A stretch of DNA of 64,000 bases, taken from assembly GCA_023101885.1 (NCBI GenBank), contig JALPQD010000007.1:2376124-2440123 (forward strand), read 5' to 3'. Origin of the DNA: Typhlomys cinereus (Eukaryota > Chordata > Mammalia > Rodentia > Platacanthomyidae). A model generated the notes under the pieces. The model was not told the DNA's origin, made no database searches, and saw nothing but the letters and a program-made list of their open reading frames with translations. Below are positions 1 to 11,246 of this stretch, in pieces. Position 1 is the first letter of the stretch. Each line of letters starts with the position of its first letter. A program made the position numbers and the translations under genes.

Positions 1-532
1 TGAAAATCAGAATTTGATTAAAAATCAAACTTGCAAGGAATTCAGGTGGCAGCACTCAGCGGTGTTGCATCACAAGACATCACTGCAGCCTTAGCTGTGC
101 CCTCTGCAAGCCACGCCAGCCAGCGCTGCATCCAGAACCTCCCCTCAGAGTCGATCTACTGCTTGCATGGACTGCACTGTTCTTGCACAAGAAAGAGCTT
201 TTTCCTTTGTGGCTCACGAACAAAAATTCAACCTTTTAATATGTCCACAGTTTTTGCCTTTTCTTACATTTTATGTAGTTGGTGTCAGCAGCTATACAGC
301 ATGGCCCCTTTTCCCTTTTCCTACTGGCTTCTTTTCTCACTGGGGTATCTGCACTGCAGATTCCATCCATGTTCTTCATGGTTTGCTAAGTCACTTCTTA
401 GGGGAGGATAATGCCCATTCTTGCAATGTGCCAGATCCTACTTAGCCACCTTACTGTTGACAAAGAATCTCATTTGCTTCAAAGTTCCATAAAATTTCAT
501 CGAATGTCCACATGCATGTTTCATGTGAATAT
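1..532. other. Unannotated sequence
   Basis: I recognise no gene or repeat here. Short open frames exist on both strands but have no recognisable domains, and their composition looks like chance reading of noncoding DNA. Confidence 0.5.
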
Positions 533-831
533 ATCCTTCCTCCCTGGCTCCCTTTCTCCCTCTCTTCCTCCCTTTTTCTCCTTTCTTCTCTATCTCCTTC
601 ATTCCTCTTCCTACTCCTCTCTCTCTCTTCTCTCTCTCCTCCTCACCCTCTTTCCCTCCTTTCTCTCTCTTTCTTTGTCTCTCTGACTTTTCTTTCTCAT
701 TTTTCTTTCTTTCTCTCATTTTTTCTTTCTCTCTCATTTTTCTTCTTTCTCTCATTTTTTCTCTCTCTCATTTATCTTTCTTTTTGTTTTTTTCTCTCTT
801 TCCTTCTTTCTCTTTCCTTCTTTCTCTCTTT

Positions 832-897
<66 letters not shown>

Positions 898-911
898 TTC
901 TGTCTTTCCTT
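533..911. repeat. Long polypyrimidine tract with (CT)n core
   Basis: About 380 bases are nearly pure C and T on the plus strand (pure purine on the minus strand). The tract runs from irregular CCTT/CTTT-rich sequence to a near-perfect (TC)n run at about 836-891. Long serine/leucine/phenylalanine-rich open frames on the plus strand and arginine/glutamate-rich frames on the minus strand are artefacts of this composition. Such mirror-like homopurine/homopyrimidine tracts are known to be able to form triplex (H-DNA) structures. Confidence 0.9.
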
Positions 912-2330
912 TTGTGGAAACTGAGATTGCCAAGAAATTGCCATAATACAATATAGCCTCCAGCTCACATTGCTTCTGCTTCATCATCCAATATTTTAAG
1001 ATTGCAGGGATTTACCAACAGCCAGCTGAATACATGTTTTCAGCTCTTTAGGATAAATACTGAGGAGAGTAGTTGGTAAATAGCAAAAATAAGTTTAGAT
1101 TAAAAATCAAGCTGCCTTTCCCCTACCATCCTGCCCCTGACCGGCAGTGAATGCAGTTTCTCTGCTCCTCATTCTTACCAGCATGAGTCGTGTTCATGGT
1201 GTGGTCTTGATCTATTACGATGTAAGCACACAGCTGCGTGCTTCTAGAGTGAGTGCAGGTGTCCCGGAGAAGCATGATGCTGACGCATGTAGCAGCAAAG
1301 TGAATCAACTCACTCATCATGGAGCCAAAGTCTTCTAATATTTGAAAGGAAGACAGAGCTATGTCACCATGTTCACAGATGTGTGCAGAGTGGATAAAAA
1401 TCGGGAGGCTCTTGGTGATGACTGCAGATCATAAGAAGAGCTATGGCTGCAATGACCCGTCAACTCCAGTATTCACTGGAGTGATTTCGTGACAAAATAA
1501 AATTACAACTACAGTCATAACCAGATCTCAAAACAGTGCTGTGCTATCCATGTTGCCTAGAGGAACAGAACCAACAGAATGGATATATTTGCATAAAAAG
1601 GGACTCTGTTGGATTGATTTACAAGGTAAAATCTGAGTAGGCCAACAATAGCTGCCCATATCTGCTCAGTTCAAGAGTGGAACAGTTCAGCAAGCCTCAG
1701 TTTGATGGTGAAGCCAGAGTTTTCCTGGAAAGTCTCCCAGCAGCCCCAGACTAATGCTAAGATCAGAAGATTCCAAGAGCGTCCTCGAACCTCAGTCAAT
1801 TTGCTGTGCAGCAAAGTCACCACATAGTGGTGACAAGGAAGAGCAGAGTAACGGTGACTCTTACCTGTCACCGTGAGAGAACACCCAAAGTCAATCAGCT
1901 TGAGAGGGGGGGATTTAGTCACCTTAGGGTTCCAGAGGGGAGGTACCGTCTTTCGGGGCAGAAGCGGCCTGGCTGGAATCAAGCTACATCATTCCCATCT
2001 GTGAGGCTGAGAGCTGCAGCCGGCTCGCTGCAAAGGCAGCTCTTGGAGGTAGGATGGGACGGTCCACCTCAAGGCCCGCCCCTTGTGACCGCCTTCCTCC
2101 AGCGAGGCTCCACTTCTCAAGGTCCCATGACCTTGCCAAACACATGACACCAAACCATGACAACCAGCAACAGCGAAGGGCAGCAGAACAGACAAGAGGA
2201 AGCAGAAACGACAGCAAAGAGCAATGACCTCGCCAGCACGGGACAGGAGGAAGAGGGTCAGGCGCCTCTCTCCTGTACTTCCTCTATCCGGGCCACCATG
2301 GGACGGTTCCACGCAGCATGGGCTGGGTCA
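912..2330. other. Mostly unannotated; moderately GC-rich at 1690-2330
   Basis: No gene is recognised. The part from about 1690 to 2330 is more GC-rich than its surroundings and holds several short open frames, none with a recognisable domain. It may be the older continuation of the LTR remnant at 2335-2425. Confidence 0.4.
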
Positions 2331-2334
2331 TCCA

Positions 2335-2425
2335 CCTACCTCGGACAATCTCCTGCAGGCTTGCTCAGGGTTTCGCCTCTCAGTTCTGCACAGCTGTGCC
2401 CAAAGCTCAGCCTACACCTATCGAT
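2335..2425 (-). mobile_element. Short ERVL-MaLR-like LTR remnant
   Basis: The stretch reading gacaatctcctgcagg ... gtgcccaaagctc aligns by eye with the same part of the LTR copy at 34283-34707 (cagtctcttgcagg ... gtgcccagagctc), in the same orientation. Only about 90 bases align clearly. The family name is my inference from general LTR layout. Confidence 0.35.
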
Positions 2426-3950
2426 TTGATACCTGTGTACTATATATCACAGTACTTAAAAGAATATAAAACTTTGAAAAAATCAAATTCTATAATCTTA
2501 AATCCAAACAACCCCACTGTCTGTTGGTGGGTGAAAGGCAGATGGATTATATATTTCTTAGTTATTTTTATTGAAATTCATTAAGCTAATGGTTTCTAAA
2601 TGATGCACATATCCTATAAGGTGATATAAGTCTATAAGGCTTATCAAACGCAAATGATTTCAACCAAAAGGGATTCCATTTCACAATTGTATACTGTTTT
2701 TTTATTTTTGAAGTATTTAGTTTATGCACCAAAGAAACCCAGAACTTAAATTACAGTATAAATAAACTTTTCTTAAACATTCCACCCTGAGGGTGATATT
2801 TCTACCATGGAGTTCTATCTTTAAAAGAGTAACATAATGACAGATTCAGATAAGATGAGGTAAATGTGGGCTTGCTTTTATGTTCTGTGATTTAGCTTTT
2901 AGAATGTGATTTTTTTTATCCTTACATAACAGAAAAGGACAATCTTGTCTATTATGTCGATTTTTATGTCTATTCTCCTGATGGATGTATATGTTGTCTA
3001 GACTATTAAGCTTACATTGCCAAAGTTTTAGAAAGCCTTTACCCTTTATGTATGATTTACAAGCATTTTATCCCATTTAAATAGAACTGGTTTTTCAACT
3101 ATTTTATTTTGATTAAATCTCCAGACTCCTGGATCTCTCAATTTAATATTGCTGTGGCTTGACTGGTTTTTATCACTCAGTAAGAGTCAAAAGTAGCCCT
3201 CATGGGCAATATTCCTGTTCTGCTTGCAGGAGCACATGGAAGGCTCTGGAAACCCTGGGTCATGTTCTCTCCTGCAAGGGACGATGTTTGTTGCCTCATT
3301 GCCTCCCAGCTTTGAATGCTCCTGGGGAAGACCGTCCACCCCAGAGACCATCTGCTTTTATCAATTTTACCTGTTCCCTTCAGGAATGTATTAGACCTTT
3401 CACTCTTCTTGCTAAAGATTTAACTTTAAGTTAACATATTTCTTAATATTCAGAAGTTCTTGTTTGTTCGACTTCTGGAGTTGATTTTCTACGTCTCTCT
3501 TTACCTGGAGCACTGTAGACACTACAGGTTTTCTGACTCTGAAGAAACCTGTATGTTAATTCTGAAAATTTCTTTCTGCTTCTCACGCTGAGTCAAACAG
3601 ATTTACTTATCTAATTTGCTCTGGGCCCTGTCTTTAATATTTGCAATTATTGGAAAATCTTGTCTCTCTCCTCATTTTTAAGAAAGAGGGATTGCAATGT
3701 CTACTGCAGATTGTGTGTTTGGGGAATTGTTAGTCTGTCGGTTTAGTTTCTCCATACTATTCTGAATAGTGAAAGTTAAGGAAATGCATGAAACCATCAG
3801 TACACTCAACTTTACCTTTCTCTTACAGGCTATTCTCTCATTCCTGTGATCTGGTTACACTACGTCCATACCAATCCCTTTTGATAAGTTCCTTCTGAAA
3901 GTGCATGTGTATTTCTTTGTTCCATATTTCAATTACTTTTCTCATCACTC
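2426..3950. other. AT-rich unannotated sequence
   Basis: No gene, SINE or LINE-1 is recognised. A moderately GC-rich patch at about 3180-3390 contains a 91-codon open frame (3159-3434, plus) with no recognisable motif. Confidence 0.4.
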
Positions 3951-3954
3951 AGAC

Positions 3955-4255
3955 AGACTATGTGACAGAAGCAGCTTATGAAGGATTTATTTTGGTTCAG
4001 AATTTCAGAGAATATGGTCCATCATGCCAGGGAAGGCGTGGAGAACAGTCTGGCCTAGGGCAATGGGCACTTAGGGTTGTGGGTTCTCTTGGCAGATCAG
4101 ATACCAGATTACAGTGTCACCTCAAAATCTCTCCCCAAAGCTCTACTTCTGCTAACTTGACTGCCCTCCCCAAAAGTTCCACAATGCCTCAAAACAGAGC
4201 CAATACGTGGATACCAAGTGTTCAAACACTGAGCCTGTAGAGGGCAAGTCATATG
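3955..4255 (-). mobile_element. ERVL-MaLR-like LTR remnant
   Basis: It is read on the minus strand. It contains ggatttattttggttcag, whose complement supplies an AATAAA polyadenylation signal near the LTR 3' end, followed by catgccagggaaggcgtgg, a layout shared by rodent MaLR-type LTRs. It is diverged from the clearer copies at 17510 and 34283. The family name is inferred. Confidence 0.4.
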
Positions 4256-4968
4256 CAAATCATACCACTCTGTCAAGAAAGTAGCTGCAACAAAGGATGT
4301 GGGTTGGTTGGAAAACCTTTCTTTGTTCCTTAGCGGACTTTCTCACCAGTCACCAACTTCAGTGGATAGGCAAAGATTGTAGATACTGATTGCCTCTGCA
4401 GCCTGGGTAAAAGCCACCTTCTAGTGCAGGCTAGACTGTAGCCAAGGGAGATCTTGTGCTGAGGATCTGTGGAACTCTATGTTCTTGGCCCACAGATAAA
4501 GCGATTCCTGTGTACCTCTGATGTTCTTTCAAGCTCCTACATGTGCAGTAGTTTACATTTCAGCAATAGAAAAGTAAGTGTGTACTGGATTTCATTAATA
4601 GTTTTCTTCTTCATTTTGTGGACATAACTCCTGTTAGAATTTGGAGCCTAATCATGAGACTTTCTTTAATGATTATAATCATCTCTTGCTGCTTCCAAAT
4701 TTGTGTTGAATGTCTTTTTATTCTGAACAATGAATAGGTATTTTTATTCAGTAGAAAGTGATATGATGAGAGCTTTCTTTTCTTCACATTTTGGGACAGT
4801 GTGTATCTGAGGATCTCATATTTCTCAGAGAATTTTCATAGGGATTGTGTGTTTCCCCAGAGCCTGAGTCCTACCATCCTTTCCGCCACCAACTCTACCA
4901 GTGCCCCTTTATCATTCCTGCCCCATCTTTTACTGAGGGTTTTATAATGTGTCTTTGGTTGTCCTTTA
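4256..4968. other. Unannotated sequence
   Basis: I see no recognisable gene or repeat between the LTR remnant and the LINE-1 insertion. Confidence 0.4.
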
Positions 4969-4986
4969 AGATTTTGGCTTTTCTTT

Positions 4987-5909
4987 TTTTTTTCTTTTTT
5001 TATTATTTCCGCTCATACAAACTTAACAGGTACACTGGTGCCCTCCCTCCCTCCACCTCCCCCGACTCCCTCCCTTTCCATACCCCAGTGCCTCCCCTCC
5101 CCAATCCCCAGAGCATCCTTTAATGTGCATGCCAAACTCTCCTCTGGGTCCTCCTCTCTGATGAGATGCAACAACCCAGGGGCATTTCCCAGAACCTTTC
5201 CTGTGTTCCCCTTAAGCTTAGGAACACTACTGTGACTGTCAGTCCCTAGCCTCCAAGGATCCTAGTGCCTTTAGTCCATGCTAGACTTTGTGGGGCCAAT
5301 AATGTCTTGGACATAGCACAGGTCATGTAAAGTCCTATTATGATTGCTTCGGCCCTAACTTGTGTGGAGAATCTTGCATATCTTTACTCCTCCCATCCTT
5401 GTGTTCTTACAATCTTGCCGCCCCCTCTTCCACAAATTTCCTTGAGCTTCAGGGTGAGGAGAGATTAGGCTGGCCCAGTTCCAGGAGGTTGATACAGAGT
5501 CTCTGATGTTCTGAATTATAGTTTGTTGATTTTTTTTTTCAGTTTTGCTGCCCCTGCAATGCCCTTGGCTCCATCCTGATGAGTATTGGATGTCACCCCC
5601 CTGGCCAGAGATAAAAACCTGTTAAATTAGAGTCTTGTTATAAGAGTATATTCAAAGGTACATAGGATAAAAGTAGGTGACTGCGGTGAGAAAGGGGTCA
5701 ATCACCCATTTGCAAAATGGTTACTTTCTATCTGGCAGCCTATATGCCCTCCCCTTCTGGTGAGATCATACCCTATCAGTTGCAAATGATCAGGAAGGAA
5801 AGTCTGTGAATTTACCAGAAACAAGGAGAGAGGGGACCATATTACAGCAGAGAAAATAGGCCACCATCAAGGACTGCAAGTAAATAATGAGACATCTGGT
5901 TAAGTTCAC
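4987..5909 (-). mobile_element. LINE-1 3' end, 5'-inverted (twin-primed) insertion
   Basis: The segment 4987 to about 5815 is the reverse complement of the LINE-1 3'UTR also seen at 11247-12472 and 14110-16803: poly(T), then tcatacaaacttaacaggtac, then a C-rich tract. From about 5816 to 5909 the adjoining upstream 3'UTR piece (ccagaaacaaggagagaggg ... gttaagttcac) appears in plus orientation, so the 5' part is inverted relative to the 3' part. The two pieces overlap by about 8 bases around ttcacaga. An 18-bp direct repeat, agattttggcttttcttt, flanks the whole unit at 4969-4986 and 5910-5927. This is the classic product of twin priming. Confidence 0.9.
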
Positions 5910-5927
5910 AGATTTTGGCTTTTCTTT

Positions 5928-6668
5928 AAATAGCTTCAAATTTGATTAAAAACATTAAGGGAGTAATCTGAAGATATGCTAAAAATTAACTCAGGTATAT
6001 GTTTGTTTTGTTTTGTGTATTTTATTTTTGCATTGTGGAAAACTTTACTAACAAATCAACTGCATATTACCTAGTCATGTTATTAGACCCATGGAAATGT
6101 CTGTGCCTGGCTCTAGCTACCCATCTTTAATAAGCTGCTTAATAGTGAAAAACAGAAAAAGGAAATTTATTTAAAATGGCATTATCAGGAAGAGTAAGTC
6201 TATCTAATCCAATTGTTTTAAAGTCCTATTCAAGAGCTGGAGCTCTCACATTATCATTCATCCCTCACTACCTGTCTCTCATAAGTATGGTTTACCTTCT
6301 TTCTCAATGTTATTAATCATAACTGTATAAATTATGAATTCCTCAGGATACAGGCTAGTATCCAGATCTTACATCTTGCTTCCATACATATGTACGTTTT
6401 TCTCACATAACTATCAGTAATCCTTTTCTTTTCCATATGTTCACACCATTTCTCTCTGGGTCTGCGAAGGTTTACTTTATGCTAAAGCACATTGTACATG
6501 TGTCTTCTCACTTGAATACTTTGTATTTCTCAAGAGTCTGACTTACATATTCTCATTTACATAGTCTTTGAATTTGAAACACTTTCTGATTAAAATAAAA
6601 ACAGAACCGATTACATGCTTTTTTATGTAGATATCCTTTATTTTATAGTGCTGAAATTATGTCTTTTA
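5928..6668. other. AT-rich unannotated sequence
   Basis: There is no recognisable gene or repeat. Short AT-rich frames only. Confidence 0.4.
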
Positions 6669-6671
6669 AAA

Positions 6672-6960
6672 CCCTCAAGCCAGGGGATGGCCAGTGGATA
6701 AAGTGTTAGCCATGTAGGCATGAGGATTAAGTTCAGATTCTCCAGCACTTATTTAAGATACAGGCAGGCATTGCAGTCACTTATAATCCTGGTGCCCACC
6801 AATGGAATACCCCCTAATACAACTTGGCTAGCTAGTTCAGTCAACTGTTGAGCTCAATGCATGACTGAGGAAATTGCCTGATGTCAAGTTTAGGTCTCTA
6901 CATGTACATATACACACACACACATACATGTATACATTTGTGCACCTGTACATAATTTGA
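6672..6960 (+). mobile_element. Diverged tRNA-derived/B4-like SINE
   Basis: The sequence ccaggggatggccagtggataaag resembles a degenerate tRNA-type SINE head. It is followed by a middle part like B1 (gcagtcacttataatcctggtgc) and a tail containing a short CA array (cacacacacacatacatg). This composite order fits the rodent B4/ID-B1 type. It is strongly diverged, with no clear flanking duplication. Confidence 0.45.
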
Positions 6961-9217
6961 CTTCTTGATGTAGAGTGCCACAGTTAGCAATTCCCTAAGT
7001 TAGGTGAATTCTCCTTGCATAACTAGCAGGAATTTCACAGGCTTGTGAAGAATTCTTTTAAAAAGGGGCAGTGAGGTTCAATCGCCTACCATATGCAGGT
7101 GTTTCATCAAGCGTATTGACCTACGGGCAACCTCCAGACAGAATCTCTCCCATGATAAAAATAGAAAAGAATTTCGCAGTTGTAAAAGAATCTTCTCTCT
7201 GTGGTATACTTTTTTCCTCTGCAATTCAGACCATTTGTTTGAAAATCACTGAAACATAATTTCAATGTTAAGAACAATTTACGATGCAGTAATATCTTCT
7301 CTATTATTGTGATGCAGTAATAGTCCTCTCTATTATTGTCTATGAACCGTCTCCCCAAACTTCAGCTTTCAGGTATAGAGCTCAACTGAGAGTCATAGAC
7401 TACTTGTAAATTAATTATTAATTATCAATATTAATTTAGTAGAAATATTTTATTATAATTTAATAGAAATAATTTAATAGAAAACATTTTTTAAAATTTT
7501 GTAAATGGATAATCATCAATATATTTCTTTAAATAATTAATTCCATTACTTACCCTGCAATTGGAGTAACTAATTTATTTTAATCTTTTCTCAATCTTCT
7601 TGCTAGGTAACTTTGATAATAAACAGAATGCAGAATCGTCAGATTCTCAAGTATTTAGAATTTGCTATTTGAGTTTTTTTTTTAATTGTCAGACTCTCCT
7701 GGCCTTTGAAATAATGGATTCTTATTTTTCATTGTTCTTCTCCTGTGGCACAGCTATCCTACATTGGATGAAACTTCTTATTTTACTATTAATAACACTG
7801 CTTGACATTTAATGCAAATGTCTTTAAATCTGAGGCCAGATGACATCACTGAGTCACACAATTTCTCTTCATGCTAAATAATTTTCACTTTACTGCTTCT
7901 GATATGTGTCGATGTAATTGATTTTTTCCTGAATTTCTGTCAGCAGCTTCAAGTGTTTGAAAAAGGGAAGGAAAATTAACTAATGAGGAACCATAAAAGC
8001 CCACACTGTTGAACTTGTCATGAAATACATATTATTTTTCAAGAATTAATATTATCTTTTATGTGCAAGCCACCATAATAAACAGACGTGAACTAGTCAA
8101 AAAAAAGACATGGTCTCTGATTTCACTTATTACACAATAACTACTATGTACCTTAGATTCTGTGTTCTACTCACCCATATATATTATTAATTCTTTATGA
8201 TGTTAAACTAAATATGAATGACTTTATTTTAAAATTAGTTTTGAGTTGATGGAGGAATATTGAAGTTACTCTCCCATGAAATGATAAAAATAGAGAAGCT
8301 GTCAATAACAAGAACAAAAGAATTTTCATAGCTAAAGCCCTATTTTTGAAAAACAGCTGATAGCAGCAAAATTAAATTTATATTTGCTTAAATGATTTCA
8401 GTTGTGTAAGTAATAATCTAGCTTTGACATGCAATTAGAATGAGAGCTATCATTCATACTTTAGCAATTTTCTGTGCATTTAAATGTGACATAAAAATAG
8501 TAAACATGCCATCTTTATGAATTTTTTTCTTTTGGCACTGCGTTTTCTAATTTTATTTTCTTCCAGTATTCACTTTATCCTTAAGCTTAATTTTGCTTTA
8601 TTTTCACATATATATTATATATGTAATACATTATTTATTTTTAAGAAAAAATTTGCTTCTGGGATTATGGAAGAAAGATATTTAAAGCAGGCTGAGCTAT
8701 AGAAGTAGTTTTAATGCATTCTTTTCACTTGCAAGAAATAAATGTCATCTCTGTATAGTCAAGAACAACTGTTCATTAGAACTTGACTAAGGACTATAAA
8801 ATTTCTGGAATCTGAGATTGTTGCCTCTGTCAGCATTACAATATGGAAATTAGGCATTTAAAATTTTGGAATTATGGTACCTCATTTACTAACATTCAAG
8901 ATTATTCCAGGCATACTATTAAAAATGGAAGTCATTTTGCTTATTTGAAGCTTCTACTTTCCTGTTAAAGCAACTTTGGCATCCAAGACTTATTTATTGC
9001 ATATCAAGATGTGGAATGCAGGGGGAAGACAGGAAAGAATGACTCCTATTTAAATTTATATGAATTGCATATTTCAATAGGCAATCCACTTTCTGCAAAA
9101 AAGAAGAAAAAATATAAAACACTTTTTAGTAATCAGTAAGAATAGAATTTATAATAATTAAATTGATAATTGAGTTGATTAAATGCCAAGAAACAAGATC
9201 TAAACTCAAAATGTGAG
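6961..9217. other. AT-rich unique sequence
   Basis: About 2.2 kb holds no recognised repeat apart from the small tandem duplication at 7283-7339 and AT-rich low complexity at about 7400-7530. No gene signature is seen in any frame. Confidence 0.45.
7283..7339. repeat. Tandem duplication of a 28-29 bp unit
   Basis: Two adjacent units begin gatgcagtaata and end ctctattattgt. The first is 28 bases (7283-7310) and the second 29 bases (7311-7339), differing only in the centre. Confidence 0.85.
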
Positions 9218-9237
9218 AAAAGAAAATACTTGTTGAA

Positions 9238-9629
9238 GATACTCCATCCAATAACTTTGCATGACCTGCGCAATGTCCAACACACTATTGACCTAACAAA
9301 GTCTAGCATTTGCTAAAGGCACCAAGATCCTTGGAGGCAAGAGATTGACAGCCACAGTAGTGTTCCTATGCTCAAGGGGAACACAGGAAAGGGTTCAGGG
9401 AAATGCCATTGGGTCCTTGTACGTCATCGGAGAAGAGGGCCCAGAGGAAGTCTGGCATGCACATTAAAAGATTCTCCCAGGATTGGGGGGGAGGCACTGC
9501 GGGAGGGGGAGAGGGAAGGAGGAGGGAGGGGAGGGGGAACAGGGGGGTTGGGGGGAGGAGGAGGGAGGGAGGGAACTGGTGTACCTACTAAGTTTGTATG
9601 AGCAGAAATAATAATAAAAATGTTTTTAA
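9238..9629 (+). mobile_element. LINE-1, 5'-truncated 3'UTR insertion
   Basis: Only about 390 bases of the 3'UTR are present. They include the conserved caatgtccaacacactattg motif, a G-rich tract at about 9485-9575, gtttgtatgagcagaaataa and a short A-rich tail. An exact 20-bp TSD, aaaagaaaatacttgttgaa, lies at 9218-9237 and 9630-9649. The exact duplication suggests a fairly young insertion. Arginine/glycine-rich frames across the G-rich tract are not genes. Confidence 0.92.
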
Positions 9630-9649
9630 AAAAGAAAATACTTGTTGAA

Positions 9650-10600
9650 AATAAAAAATACTTTACAAACAGCCACATACAAATTTATAAATAAAGAATA
9701 ATATTATACATTGGACAACACTGGAGTCAGGAAAGAGCATTTGAATTAAAATCTTGTTTTGTGAACATACTGATGGAAGGGTTACATCAAGGCTAATGAA
9801 CGACAGCTACCAAACAAGAAATAAAGCAGCATCATATGCAAAACAGACCACTGTTACTTCATTGAGCATAAATATAAAACACAAATCATGTGTCCATAAG
9901 GTTGATACTGGATTAATTCTGTGACAGATACACATTGCCAAAACTGAAAAAGAAATGGGTAATGTATATGTATACAGTGTGCAACCATGCAATTGTGTGC
10001 ATGTAAATAGAAACAAATAACTAAGATCCTTCCAAAAGGTCCAGCAGAGAGTGTTATCATGGTGAACTTCATAACCATTAAAAGAAGAAATATCATCAGT
10101 TTCAATAATTTCATCCAGAAATAAGTCAGGAAAAGAATTTCTTAACTCGCTCTCTCAGCCTCTCATGACTCCAAATGAAAATATTGAAAATCACTGTGAG
10201 ACCACACACTCAGAGGTCATTGAGTCCTTTGAGGAAGGATCATATCCCAACCTCTTTATGAAGATGATGCACTTTCCATTTTCTTCTAGTCCTTTTGTAC
10301 CTTCTGGCTCCAGATTTCACTTTTACCAGTTCTGAGTTGATTTTTTCACCTATGGGATGAGATTAGTGTTCAGTCGACATGTCTGTCCAAGGCTCTGCTG
10401 CTTTCAGCACAGCTGTCTGAAGAGTGTCTTTCCCTTGCCATCTCCCTCCAACCTTGTCAGCATCAGCATATGTATGTTGAGCCTTTACACTTCCTCTCAA
10501 CTCTCCGTGCATGGTGCTCATTCCTGCATCTGTTTGTGTTCCAATAACATGCTATTGTATTTACATATATATCAGTAGTCTCGAGAACACATAGTAGGAT
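9650..10600. other. Unannotated sequence
   Basis: No gene or repeat is recognised. Short frames on both strands lack domains. Confidence 0.4.
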
Positions 10601-10604
10601 GCGA

Positions 10605-10770
10605 TATTTCTTGTTCTTTTTTGGCTGAAGACTGCTTTGCCTAGAAAGATTTTTTGGTGATTTAACTAAGATTTTAGAACTTTTTTATGAAAGAAAATGG
10701 CATTGCAATTTTGACAGGAATAACATTGAATCTATAAAAATATTTGGATACTGTGAAATGGAAATGGTTA
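10605..10770 (-). mobile_element. Ancient LINE-1 ORF2 fragment
   Basis: In antisense orientation the text gcattgcaattttgacagg ... aacattgaatctataaa matches the well-known ORF2 region that in the window's own copy at 14395-14450 encodes [15 protein letters not shown]. It is much more diverged than the other LINE-1 copies here, so it is probably an old insertion. Confidence 0.55.
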
Positions 10771-11124
10771 ATAAATGAACTCCTAAGCCCACTGACATGT
10801 GGCTGCGTTCTATTTATGGCCTCTCTACCTTCTGTCACTGATGTTTCATTGTCAGCATACATTGGCTATTATCTTCTAGGTTAAATCTATCCACTTAGTT
10901 ACAGAAAAATAAGTTCTATTGTCTAATGGGAAGGTCACTATAGGTAATAATAACATACTCAGCATTAAAATAAAAACAGAAGAAAGAATATTTTACCACA
11001 AAAGTATATGAAGAAAATATGCACATTTAAATTCTAATGTTACATAATGGACATGTGTACAGAAACACCATATTATCCCATCAAAATGTACAATTTTCAC
11101 ATTTTTATTATCAAATCAATGAAA

Positions 11125-11245
11125 AAGATGGATGTAATGCCAGTACTTGGGAATCAGAGGCAGGAGAATTGAGAGCTGAAACACAGGCCAAAATATGGAC
11201 CAAAACTTGGCTTCATCAAAAAAAAAAGCAAAGACAAATAGATAA
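11125..11245 (+). mobile_element. Diverged B1-like SINE
   Basis: The core gtaatgccagtacttggga, then cagaggcaggagaattg, and later an A-rich end, fit the 7SL-derived rodent B1 order. The first part of the element is missing or too diverged to see. Its A-rich tail abuts the LINE-1 insertion that begins near 11247. Confidence 0.6.
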
Positions 11246-11246
11246 A

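Noticed and set aside
512..946. Long open frame of 144 codons rich in S, L and F
   Set aside because: It is produced by the polypyrimidine tract; there is no domain and the composition follows the repeat.
9368..9601. Glycine/arginine-rich open frame
   Set aside because: It is the G-rich part of the LINE-1 3'UTR.
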